In this document: piece by piece, positions 15,637 to 23,636 of the stretch
How the letters are laid out: every line of letters starts with the position of its first letter
Position numbering within the stretch: the stretch's first letter is position 1
Assembly (NCBI GenBank): GCA_021852345.1
Contig: JAJZNL010000038.1
Location: forward strand, 1 to 32,892
Source of the DNA: Actinomycetes bacterium
GTDB taxonomy: Bacteria > Actinomycetota > Acidimicrobiia > Acidimicrobiales > JABEUL01
Direction: 5' to 3'
Length of the DNA stretch: 32,892 nucleotides
Notes under the pieces: model-generated
Database searches by the model: none
What the model was told of the DNA's origin: nothing
Seen by the model: only the letters and a program-made list of their open reading frames with translations
Position numbers and translations under genes: made by a program

Positions 15637-16932
15637 ATGATAGACATTAAATTATTACGAAGTGATTTAGAAAATTGTAAAAGTTCTTTAAGTAAAAGAG
15701 GTGTAGACCCAAAAGAGCTTGAAGAAATTATGCGGCTGGATAATAGCGTTAGAAATTTAACCGCGGAAACCGAGAATATTCGCGCTGAAATAAAGCTGCT
15801 TTCAAAAAAATATTCTCAGGCAAAAGCATCTTCGGATTTGGATTTGCTTGAATCTTTAAATCAAAGTTCCAAAGAGGCCGCGACAAATTTAGAACAATAT
15901 CAGTCAGAGCTAAGTCAACTGAAGGACGAACTAAATCTTAAGCTGCTGTATCTGCCCAACTTTCCGTCTGAAGATACTCCCGTCGGCAAAGACAGCGATG
16001 GAAACGTTACGGTAAAGATAGTAAATGACCATTTGCAATTTGGTCAAAGTCAAAGAGTTCCGCATTGGGATATCGGGATTGAATTGTCTATTTTGGATAT
16101 GAAAAACGGCGCAAAAATCTCTGGGTCTATGTTCCCGATGTATAGAAAAGCAGGAGCTAAACTCATCAGAGCCCTGACCAATTTTGCGTTGGATATGCAT
16201 TCTGATGTTTTTGAAGAGATACGGCCGCCCACATTTGTCAAGAGCGATACGATGAAATCGACGGGACATCTTCCTAAATTTGCCGACGAGGCATATCACA
16301 TGGAACGGGACGATTTGTGGGCAATACCGACGGCAGAAGTGCCACTTACCTCATTGGGCAGAGACGAAATCTTTTCCGAAGCTGAACTTCCCAAATATAT
16401 GACCGCCGTCACCGCATGTTTTAGAAGAGAAGCGGGCGCCGCAGGGAGCGATACCAGAGGGTTGTTGAGAGTGCACGAGTTTGATAAAGTCGAGATTTTG
16501 GCCTATACCACCGCAGAAAAAGCTCAGGATGCTCATAAGCTGTTACTTGAAAGAGCGGAAAACTTGGTTGAGCAATTAGGCCTTAAGTATCGAGTATTGG
16601 ATCTATGTACCGGAGATTTGGGAAACTCCTCAAAGCGTACTTTTGATATCGAAGCGTATGCGCCTGGTTGTGACAAGTGGCTGGAGGTTTCTTCTGTTTC
16701 GTGGTTTGGAGACTACCAAGCGCGTAGAGCAAACATAAGGTATCGAAGAAAAGAAGATTCAAAATTGGAACTGATTCATACGCTGAACGGCTCTGCTTTG
16801 GCTTGGCCACGGATATGGGCCGCTATTGTGGAAACCGGGAGAAATCCTGACGGTACTGTAAGTCTACCGAAAGTTCTTTCGCCTTATTTGAACGACAAAA
16901 CTACGATTTCGTTAAACGGAGATTTAGTTTAA
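15637..16932 (+). CDS. serS: Seryl-tRNA synthetase
   Basis: A 431-residue class II synthetase that charges tRNA-Ser. The N-terminal helical arm (about 28-105) is the tRNA-binding coiled coil. The catalytic core has the TAEVPLTSL region, motif 2 FRREAGAAGSDTRG (from 262) and motif 3 HTLNGSALAWPR. The stretch after LEV (from 349) reads SSVSWFGDYQARR where most bacteria have SSCSNFxDFQARR, and LAWPR replaces the common LAVGR; the key glutamate, QARR and NGS positions are kept, so activity is expected. Length is normal. The ATG at 15637 opens the standard MIDIKLLR start. It is convergent with the response regulator, three bases between stops. Confidence 0.95.
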   Translation: MIDIKLLRSDLENCKSSLSKRGVDPKELEEIMRLDNSVRNLTAETENIRAEIKLLSKKYSQAKASSDLDLLESLNQSSKEAATNLEQYQSELSQLKDELNLKLLYLPNFPSEDTPVGKDSDGNVTVKIVNDHLQFGQSQRVPHWDIGIELSILDMKNGAKISGSMFPMYRKAGAKLIRALTNFALDMHSDVFEEIRPPTFVKSDTMKSTGHLPKFADEAYHMERDDLWAIPTAEVPLTSLGRDEIFSEAELPKYMTAVTACFRREAGAAGSDTRGLLRVHEFDKVEILAYTTAEKAQDAHKLLLERAENLVEQLGLKYRVLDLCTGDLGNSSKRTFDIEAYAPGCDKWLEVSSVSWFGDYQARRANIRYRRKEDSKLELIHTLNGSALAWPRIWAAIVETGRNPDGTVSLPKVLSPYLNDKTTISLNGDLV

Positions 16933-16935
16933 TTT

Positions 16936-17673
16936 TCAGGTTATGGGCTCGGACTCGGATGCAAACCTATAACCTAAACCGCGTACCGTGGATATCTGAT
17001 CTTCGTTTGACCCGTTTTCTTCCAGTTTTTTTCGAATTCCTCGAATGTGTACGTCCAACGTTTTGGAGCTACCATAAAAGTTGGGTCCCCAAACTTTGTC
17101 TATAAGTTGGTCTCTCATAACCACCTTACCGGCGGATTTCATTAGAGTTTCAAGCAAGTCAAATTCTTTTACTGTAAAAAATACGGGCTGGTCGTTTATC
17201 TTTACGGTATGGGTTTCAGGATCCAGAAGTATGTTTCCGTTTTGAATCGGTTTGGTTTTTTTCGTAGCCGTATTGGATTCGCTTTTCCTTCGGAGTACGG
17301 CTCTGATCCTAGCGATTAGTTCATACATTCTGTAAGGTTTTGCCACGTAGTCATCGGCTCCGACCTCAAGTCCGACCACGGTGTCCATCTCCGATGATTT
17401 AGCCGAAACCATTATTATCGGTACTTGGGATTTGAGTCGAATTGTCTTACAGACGTCTATTCCGTTTATCTTGGGAAGCATAACGTCCAGTAGTATCACA
17501 TCTGGATCGACCGCATCAAAATTAGCTAAAGCCTGCTGGCCGTCTTTTGCCACATATACCTTAAAACCTTCACGCTTAAGTCCAACGGCTAATGCGTCGA
17601 CAAATGAAATTTCGTCTTCGACAATCAATATCGAAAGCTGGTCGTTAGTTTTGTTCTGTGGCTGCATTGTCAT
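16936..17673 (-). CDS. OmpR/PhoB-family response regulator (RegX3-like)
   Basis: A 245-residue two-component regulator. The receiver domain (about 14-128) has the acidic pair Glu19-Asp20, the phospho-acceptor Asp63 in LLDVMLP, Ser90 and Lys112 in VAKPY. A winged-helix DNA-binding domain (about 148-240) has the expected FTVKEFDLLETLM, WGPNFYGSSKTLDVHIRGIR (about 198-217) and VRGLGYRF. The start overlaps the histidine kinase end by 29 bp, so kinase and regulator are co-translated. The order kinase then regulator with a single-helix kinase resembles SenX3-RegX3/PhoR-PhoB, so phosphate response is a reasonable guess, but no pho genes are present to confirm it. Confidence 0.94.
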   Translation of the reverse strand: MTMQPQNKTNDQLSILIVEDEISFVDALAVGLKREGFKVYVAKDGQQALANFDAVDPDVILLDVMLPKINGIDVCKTIRLKSQVPIIMVSAKSSEMDTVVGLEVGADDYVAKPYRMYELIARIRAVLRRKSESNTATKKTKPIQNGNILLDPETHTVKINDQPVFFTVKEFDLLETLMKSAGKVVMRDQLIDKVWGPNFYGSSKTLDVHIRGIRKKLEENGSNEDQISTVRGLGYRFASESEPIT

Positions 17674-18925
17674 TTGGGCTAATTGGATTAAACAGTGGCA
17701 GAGTGACGGTAAAAGTTGAACCGACTCCCTCCATAGATTTTACGCTAATATTTCCATTATGGTTGTGCACAACGTGTCTAACAATCGATAGTCCCAATCC
17801 CGTACCTCCCGATTCCCGAGATCTTGCCTGATCTACTCTGTAAAACCGTTCAAAGATTCTTTGTAAATCTTTTTCAGGTATTCCGATTCCAGAGTCGGCG
17901 GTTTCAATTATTGCTTCGTTTTCACCTTTAATTAAGTTAATTTGAACAACACTTTCGGTGTCGGAGTATTTAATTGCATTTTCTATTAAATTTGAAAATG
18001 CACTTGCCAATTGACGTCGATCACCCAAGACGCTTAAAGTTTCAGGTAATTCGTCGAATTTAATTGCTATATTACGATTTGTTGCAGAGGATCGGTTTCT
18101 TTCGATTGAATCAGCCAAGATATGGTTTAAAGATACCACTTCTCGTTGAGGAGACTGTTCGGCTTCAATTCGGGACAAATCCAAGAGGTCGTCAATTGTT
18201 CTGCTTGCCCTGAAAGCTTCGACTTGTATTCTTTCGGTAAGTCTTTTAATAACTTCGGGGTTAGTCTCATCTACCAGTGTTTCGGCTAAAAGTCCCAAGG
18301 CGCTCATGGGAGTCTTAAGCTCATGGCTTACATTAGCCACAAAATCACGTCGTATGTCCTCTAACATTTTTTTATCGGAGGTATTTTCTAAAATTACAAC
18401 ATAACCTAATGATCTCTGTCCGTCGTCAACTGACATACATTTAAATGATACTGTCAATCGATTTTCTCCAAAAATCTCAACCGACTTTTCTGCTGTACCC
18501 ATCGTAGAAATAGAAAGATTTATGACTTCATCGACGGCATTGGCGGCAATCAATTCGGCTGAGGTTGAAGACAAAAGCTTAATGGCTGATACGTTTTTGA
18601 AGAGTATGTCCCCTGTTTCGTCACAAAGAAGTATTCCTTGGGGGAGTCGATCTAAGGTCCTTTTCATCCTTATGGCATCGGAGCTTACCTCGCTTACTGC
18701 TGCTGCGGCTTGATCAGTGGCAATTTCCAACTTAGTTAAAACGACATCTAAATGGGTCTTTTCGTTAAGATGAATGTCTTCACCCAGCCTGGAAGCCAGA
18801 GCGCTGAGGCGCTGAAGGAGTTCTTTCTTTCCCGCCTTGGAAAAATAAAGTCCCACCGCAATTAAAAGTATAAGAAGTGCAGCAACGGCCCCAATAAATT
18901 CTGCAGTGCTCAGAGTAACTTTCAT
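17645..18925 (-). CDS. Sensor histidine kinase (PhoR/SenX3-like)
   Basis: A 426-residue kinase with one transmembrane helix (about 9-28), a PAS-like segment (about 93-183, LPQGILLCDETGDILFKN), HisKA with the phospho-accepting His201 in VSHELKTPM, and an HATPase domain with N box SNLIENAIKYS (Asn316), G1 DSGIGIP (from 344), F box FERFYRVD and G2 GTGLGLS (from 374). There is almost no extracytoplasmic loop, so sensing is probably inside the cell or through a partner, as for SenX3/PhoR. The ATG at 18925 is clear. It is divergent from the secretion operon starting at 19047, with 121 bp between. Confidence 0.94.
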   Translation of the reverse strand: MKVTLSTAEFIGAVAALLILLIAVGLYFSKAGKKELLQRLSALASRLGEDIHLNEKTHLDVVLTKLEIATDQAAAAVSEVSSDAIRMKRTLDRLPQGILLCDETGDILFKNVSAIKLLSSTSAELIAANAVDEVINLSISTMGTAEKSVEIFGENRLTVSFKCMSVDDGQRSLGYVVILENTSDKKMLEDIRRDFVANVSHELKTPMSALGLLAETLVDETNPEVIKRLTERIQVEAFRASRTIDDLLDLSRIEAEQSPQREVVSLNHILADSIERNRSSATNRNIAIKFDELPETLSVLGDRRQLASAFSNLIENAIKYSDTESVVQINLIKGENEAIIETADSGIGIPEKDLQRIFERFYRVDQARSRESGGTGLGLSIVRHVVHNHNGNISVKSMEGVGSTFTVTLPLFNPISPNDNAATEQN

Positions 18926-18992
18926 ATATACTAGCTTGCCATGTATTTTGAAGCCCTTGTGAAATATGGTGATTATCCTGTGTTATTATGTT

Positions 18993-19013
18993 ATGTATTA
19001 GCATGAAATACAT
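18993..19013. promoter_or_regulatory. Inverted repeat in the promoter gap of the secretion operon
   Basis: ATGTATT at 18993-18999 and AATACAT at 19007-19013 are perfect inverted copies with a 7-base spacer, 34 bp before the DUF6112 start. It could be an operator or a leader hairpin. The gap also serves the divergent histidine kinase, so a shared regulator is possible. Confidence 0.4.
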
Positions 19014-19046
19014 TGAAAACATATAAAATGAGAGAAAGGGATATAG

Positions 19047-19391
19047 ATGTTTCAAATATTTACTACTTCGGCGCGGAATTTAGGTTGTTTTTCGTCAATT
19101 TCGAGATTTTACGGGTTGATTGTTAATGTTCAGCCAAATATGGGTGCCTTACCGGGAGGTTCTACGCTTCAGACCTTGACAGACGGTATAGCGGGCTGGG
19201 CGCTAATGATAGCTCTTATTGCTTTACTTGTAGGAGCGGCATCGTGGGCAATTGGTGCTCACTCTCAGAATTATCATCAAAGTTCTGTCGGGAAACGAAC
19301 GGTTATGGTTTCGGCTGGAGCGGCTCTTTTGATAGGGGCCGCTCCAGTGCTAATAAATTTCTTTTTTTCAATGGGTCAAAATATTCATTAA
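19047..19391 (+). CDS. DUF6112-like small membrane protein of an actinobacterial T4SS locus
   Basis: A 114-residue protein with two hydrophobic segments (about 50-69 and 87-107). It shows the hallmarks of the DUF6112 group as I recall them: GALPGGSTLQTLTDGIAGWAL, an AASWAIGAHSQNY turn, and LLIGAAPVLINFFFSMGQ. Members sit at the head of conjugative or secretion loci in actinobacteria and may be pilin-like or channel subunits comparable to VirB2; the exact role is not established. The ATG at 19047 has a strong Shine-Dalgarno site GAAAGGG seven bases upstream, so this start is preferred although the first 32 residues lie before the usual family start. First gene of a five-gene operon. Confidence 0.82.
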   Translation: MFQIFTTSARNLGCFSSISRFYGLIVNVQPNMGALPGGSTLQTLTDGIAGWALMIALIALLVGAASWAIGAHSQNYHQSSVGKRTVMVSAGAALLIGAAPVLINFFFSMGQNIH

Positions 19392-19426
19392 TACTTGATA
19401 TTTACTAATACTTCGGAAAATTAAAA

Positions 19427-20599
19427 ATGATTTCGACAATTTTGTCAGGTTTGATGTCTGCGGGTTTCGGCAGTCTCGTTAATTCCATTATCGGATGGGT
19501 TGCCAATTCGGTGATATATATGATCGGGCAGTTTTTAAATCTTGTCAACAATCAGACTGCCCCAGATATCTACTCACAAAATTTCAGTCACTACCTAAAG
19601 CTCATGGAAATAACCTCGGCAAGCTTAATGCTTCCGTTAATTATGTTTGCGATCATAAAGTTGGTGATAACCCAAAATAGCCAAGGTCTACTAAAGCTGA
19701 TAGGAGTCGATATTCCTATTTCGCTTCTGGGTACCGGTTTCGCAATGGTAATGATTAAATTTGCGTTGGAGCTAGTTGACAGGCTTAGCGCTATGTTTTT
19801 AGAGTCCGCGGGCATTAGCCTGTCGCAAGGTTTGTCAAATTTAGGTGCTTATTTGCTGTCGGTTTCAACTCCAGGCTCAAACCTGCTGCCGGGTTTTTTT
19901 ACTTTAGTGATTTTACTTATATTTATTTTTGGCTTTTTGGGTCTGGTCTTTGAAATGATTGTTAGGTCTGCGGCGATCGAACTTGCCGTTCTTTTTCTTC
20001 CTTTAGCGTTTATGGGTCTAATCTGGCCCAGTACTTCGCATTGGTTGCGTAAAATGATTGATTTGCTGATATCTCTGATTATCTCAAAACTTATAGTGGT
20101 GGTTGTAATTGCTTTAGCGGTAAGTCAGCTAACTAGTGTACATAACGTAACCGTCGGATCCGTATTAACTGCATTGGCGTTGCTTTTACTTGCAGTCTAC
20201 AGTCCGTTTTTTCTGATGCATATTATTCCGGCAATGGAATATTTTGGGTCGGTTAGTCAAATGGGACATTCCGCTAAAGCAAACATAACACAAAAGGCCT
20301 CTAAGTTAACGCAGGCAGTTTCGGGGGTTGCTGGTATGGATTCAACCGCATTTGCTTTATCGGAGCAAACCGGCGGTGTTAATTCGGTTATAGACTCAAA
20401 TCTTTCTGCGGCGTCCACCAGCACATCTACAAACGGCGCAACCTTAGATACGCATTTTCCAAGCTCAAATTTTGAGAGTTTGAATTTTTATGATCCAGCA
20501 GAGCGCGAAATTGATTTAGAACTATTTAATTCTGCATATGAAGATATTTTGACAATGCGTAAAGCCGCAGGCTTAGATGCCACAGATAGCCAGAAGTAG
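19427..20599 (+). CDS. TrbL/VirB6-like polytopic membrane protein
   Basis: A 390-residue protein with about six to eight hydrophobic helices between residues 1 and 285, including MLPLIMFAIIKLVIT, LLPGFFTLVILLIFIFGFLG, KLIVVVVIALAVSQL and LLLLAVYSPFFLMHIIP, followed by a polar tail of about 110 residues (Ser/Thr/Asn-rich, then acidic). This layout, and its place between the DUF6112 protein and the SCO6880-like protein, matches the TrbL/VirB6 channel component of type IV secretion systems. There is no short signature motif, so the call rests on topology and context. The ATG at 19427 has GGA ten bases upstream. Confidence 0.75.
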   Translation: MISTILSGLMSAGFGSLVNSIIGWVANSVIYMIGQFLNLVNNQTAPDIYSQNFSHYLKLMEITSASLMLPLIMFAIIKLVITQNSQGLLKLIGVDIPISLLGTGFAMVMIKFALELVDRLSAMFLESAGISLSQGLSNLGAYLLSVSTPGSNLLPGFFTLVILLIFIFGFLGLVFEMIVRSAAIELAVLFLPLAFMGLIWPSTSHWLRKMIDLLISLIISKLIVVVVIALAVSQLTSVHNVTVGSVLTALALLLLAVYSPFFLMHIIPAMEYFGSVSQMGHSAKANITQKASKLTQAVSGVAGMDSTAFALSEQTGGVNSVIDSNLSAASTSTSTNGATLDTHFPSSNFESLNFYDPAEREIDLELFNSAYEDILTMRKAAGLDATDSQK

Positions 20600-20629
20600 T
20601 ATAAGTAAAAAGAGACAAAGGATTAAAAC

Positions 20630-22144
20630 GTGGATAACCCAAATTCTTCGCAGGATACTAAAAAATTTACATTTGCTGACATTGAAGATACAGTAACCCT
20701 TGGCGGGTTTAAGTTAATTGACATTTTCGTCGTCGGCTTATCGGTCATGATTGGAATCGGATTTTTGAACCAATTCGGTTCAGTACTCGGTTTAATTTCC
20801 TGTCTTTTTGTGGTAACGGCGGGTTTTAGTTTAGTTGCAGTAAACATGAGAGGTAAAAAACTTCTTACGTGGTTATTGCTGTTGACAAAGTGGGTTTTGG
20901 ATACAAAGCTTATGAACAATTCTGATATAACTAAAAGTTCAGTAGCTGGTTCCTTAATCGGTGAGGCTAAAAGTTCAGACCTTTTAAATCATGAAACGAG
21001 ATCGACTTCGAAAAGAAATCACAACAGTTTTGAAGTTAAACTGCTAAAGAAAATATCTATAATTGCGACTCCTCAAAATATCGGTGCAATTTTAGATCCG
21101 CTAAATAAAAAAGTTATAGTTTTGCTCAAGATTTCAAAAGGCCAATTTGGACTTTTGAGCACAAGCGGTAAAGATCAGGCGGTAGATCAATGGGCTAATA
21201 CTTTAAATTCAATTAAGGAGTCAGTGGAGAATTTATCTGGTATTCAAATTATAAATATTACCCATCCGATCGCTCTATCCGATCTTAAAATTCGCCTGAA
21301 TGATTCTATGACGGATATAAACGTAGACATAAGGCATTCGGCTGCTAAAAGCTATAACGAATTTTTGGATAGTTCCGATTTGGTGCACAATACTCAAAGT
21401 TCATATATTGCCGTAGGCCTTAATAAAAAAAATATAAATCCAAACGATCTAAAGATTGTAAGTGAAATCTATGACGAAATACTTGAGACAGCAAAAAACG
21501 TTAACAGAACTTTGCGTGCAGGCGGTTTTGAAATTAGTGGTACCTGTACCAAAAAGGCGATTGAAAATGTAATTAAAAATTTGATGTTATCGTCGGGTTT
21601 TAACACGAATCTATCGTCAAATTATTTTGACGATATTTATAGGTTCTCATATAAGTCAGAATGGGATCACCTCAAGTTGAATTCAAAGGTAATCAGTACC
21701 TACTGGATATCGTCATGGCCAAAATTTGAAGTGTTTTCGGATTTTTTGTCACCTTTGGTATTGGGGTGTAATTTTACCAAAATGTTTTCACTTATTATTT
21801 CCCCAATTGAGTTTGAAACGGCAAAAAAAGAAGCAGAAGCTAAGCTAATCAGCCATATGTCAGATGATGATCTTCGCAGCCGTGCGGGGTTTTTAAACAG
21901 CGCAACTAGGGCTCACAGTAAGTCAAAAAATGAGCTACTAAATTATGAAATTGCAAGAGGGTATGAGACATTTAAGTATTCGGGATATCTGAGTGTCACC
22001 GCGGACACCTTGAGTGAATTAAAAGATAAGGAAGCGCAAATAGAGCTTGTAGCTGCCAAATGTGGACTCAGTCTGCAAAAACTGTTCGGAAATCAAGATA
22101 CGGGATTTAACTTTATGTTGCCTCTAGTTAGAGGCGTAAGATGA
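20630..22144 (+). CDS. SCO6880/PrgI-like T4SS membrane protein
   Basis: A 504-residue protein starting at GTG 20630 with AAAGGA seven bases before. Two N-terminal membrane helices (about 33-52 and 54-75) are followed by a PrgI-like link and a long soluble region that resembles SCO6880, the actinobacterial protein paired with VirB4-type ATPases. Residues 230-300 include repeated NINPNDLKIVSEI-type helical segments typical of the VirB4 N-terminal-like fold. The stop overlaps the ATG of the ATPase gene (ATGA at 22141-22144), so the two are translationally coupled and may form one working unit that is a single chain in classical VirB4. Confidence 0.82.
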   Translation: MDNPNSSQDTKKFTFADIEDTVTLGGFKLIDIFVVGLSVMIGIGFLNQFGSVLGLISCLFVVTAGFSLVAVNMRGKKLLTWLLLLTKWVLDTKLMNNSDITKSSVAGSLIGEAKSSDLLNHETRSTSKRNHNSFEVKLLKKISIIATPQNIGAILDPLNKKVIVLLKISKGQFGLLSTSGKDQAVDQWANTLNSIKESVENLSGIQIINITHPIALSDLKIRLNDSMTDINVDIRHSAAKSYNEFLDSSDLVHNTQSSYIAVGLNKKNINPNDLKIVSEIYDEILETAKNVNRTLRAGGFEISGTCTKKAIENVIKNLMLSSGFNTNLSSNYFDDIYRFSYKSEWDHLKLNSKVISTYWISSWPKFEVFSDFLSPLVLGCNFTKMFSLIISPIEFETAKKEAEAKLISHMSDDDLRSRAGFLNSATRAHSKSKNELLNYEIARGYETFKYSGYLSVTADTLSELKDKEAQIELVAAKCGLSLQKLFGNQDTGFNFMLPLVRGVR

Positions 22145-23451
22145 AAATGCAAAATCATAGAGCTTCGGGGCGACACATAGGTTCGATTTATCCTTTTGGC
22201 CATGACTTGCCATTATTGGATTATGGTACATATGTTGGCGACAACATATTCGGCAATCCTTTTTTGTTCGATCCCTTTGAACTTTACAGAAAGCAATTAA
22301 TTACCAATCCAAATATGGTTATTCTGGGTCAAATCGGTAGAGGTAAAAGTGCATTTATAAAATCCTTTGTTGCAAGACAGATAGCGTTTGGCAGAACAGC
22401 CTGGATAATCGATCCCAAGGGGGAATATCAAAGTCTCTGTAAGGCATTCGGCGTAACGTCGATAACCCTCAAAAAAAATGGACCCATTCGCATTAATCCC
22501 ATCTCTGAAAAAAGTTTATTCGAAAATGAGGGGCAACCTTGGCGAGGGTCTGATAGTGGGATAGTAGTTGCAATTATAGAAGCCAGACTTAAAAGGGAGC
22601 TAAGTCCCTTGGAGATGACAGTTATTCAACTTGTCATAAGGTATGCAAAAGATAACGAACCGAATGAATTTAATATTGACAGGCTGGCCAAGCTATTTAT
22701 AAACTTTCAACCCGCAATGGCTTATGAGCTGTCTGCAGATTTTGAATTACTCTATGAAAAGAGCAGACAGATGGCCTACTGCTTTAATTTGGTAGTCAAT
22801 TCTGAACTATTTGGACTTTTTAGTACGGATAGATCAAAAAGGAATACCGATATTCAGGAATTTACGAAAACTCCGATTGTGGTTATTGACCTATCGGAAT
22901 TTTTTAACTCAACATCACTGGATATAGTTATGGCCTGTACAATTTCTTGGATGCAGTCCTTCATTGCCAATAAGAAGGTTAATAATAAGTGGTACTTCGT
23001 TATTGATGAGGCTTGGGCTGTTTTAAATAACTTTGCAACCAGGAACTGGTTGCAGCGGTTATGGAAACTGTCTAGGGCGTATGGCCTCAGCAACATAGCG
23101 GTATTCCATAGACTAAGTGATTTAAGTCATGTTAACCTTTCCGGGGATAACTTTGAATCCGGTTTTTCAGATTCCTCTCACGGGCTTATCTCTGATTCTG
23201 AAACGAAAATTATCTTTAGTCAACCGCAAAGTGAGTTGGAACTTTTGAAGCAAACATTAAAACTCAATTCAACAGAATTGGAGATTTTGCCGAAATTAAC
23301 TCGGGCCCATGCCCTGTGGAAGGTTTCAGAAAAGTCGTTTTTAATAAGACACCGGATCTCAGAATTCGAAAAAAATATTGTTGATACTGATCAACAGCTT
23401 AAATCTGATATTGACTTTAATTCACACAGTTATTTAAAGGCAATGAATTAA
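22141..23451 (+). CDS. VirB4-like secretion ATPase
   Basis: A 436-residue ATPase comparable to the C-terminal domain of VirB4/TraC. Walker A is GQIGRGKSAF (from 63; Lys69, Ser70), Walker B is WYFVIDEAW with Asp289-Glu290, and IIDPKGEYQ (from about 91) is the typical strand after the P-loop. RLWKLSRAYGLSNIAVFHRLSDL marks the conserved sensor region. Classical VirB4 has about 800 residues; here the N-terminal half is missing and is probably supplied by the overlapping SCO6880-like gene. It would power substrate transfer or pilus assembly at the inner side of the membrane. All ATPase residues are intact. Confidence 0.9.
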   Translation: MKMQNHRASGRHIGSIYPFGHDLPLLDYGTYVGDNIFGNPFLFDPFELYRKQLITNPNMVILGQIGRGKSAFIKSFVARQIAFGRTAWIIDPKGEYQSLCKAFGVTSITLKKNGPIRINPISEKSLFENEGQPWRGSDSGIVVAIIEARLKRELSPLEMTVIQLVIRYAKDNEPNEFNIDRLAKLFINFQPAMAYELSADFELLYEKSRQMAYCFNLVVNSELFGLFSTDRSKRNTDIQEFTKTPIVVIDLSEFFNSTSLDIVMACTISWMQSFIANKKVNNKWYFVIDEAWAVLNNFATRNWLQRLWKLSRAYGLSNIAVFHRLSDLSHVNLSGDNFESGFSDSSHGLISDSETKIIFSQPQSELELLKQTLKLNSTELEILPKLTRAHALWKVSEKSFLIRHRISEFEKNIVDTDQQLKSDIDFNSHSYLKAMN

Positions 23452-23636
23452 GGCAATATAGAAATTGTCGATTAAACAGCAGTATGTTGTATGTGACTAA
23501 CTTTGGTTTTATGGTTGGACTTGGCAAACTAGAAAAAAGGGGCAAAGTAGACAACCAAGACAGAGTAGAAAAGAGAGGCAAACTAGAAAAAGAGGGGTTG
23601 TAGGAACAGTGTTGTAGGAACAGCAAGGAGTAGGGT
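23452..23636. other. Repeat-rich gap before the TraG-like gene
   Basis: The 185-bp gap is purine-rich near its end. It holds two near copies of GGCAAACTAGAAAAA (about 23523 and 23577) and a 14-bp tandem pair GTTGTAGGAACAGT / GTTGTAGGAACAGC at 23597-23610 and 23611-23624, ending directly before the Shine-Dalgarno site AAGGAG of the next gene. Copy-number change here would alter spacing upstream of that site but not the site itself. Confidence 0.7.
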
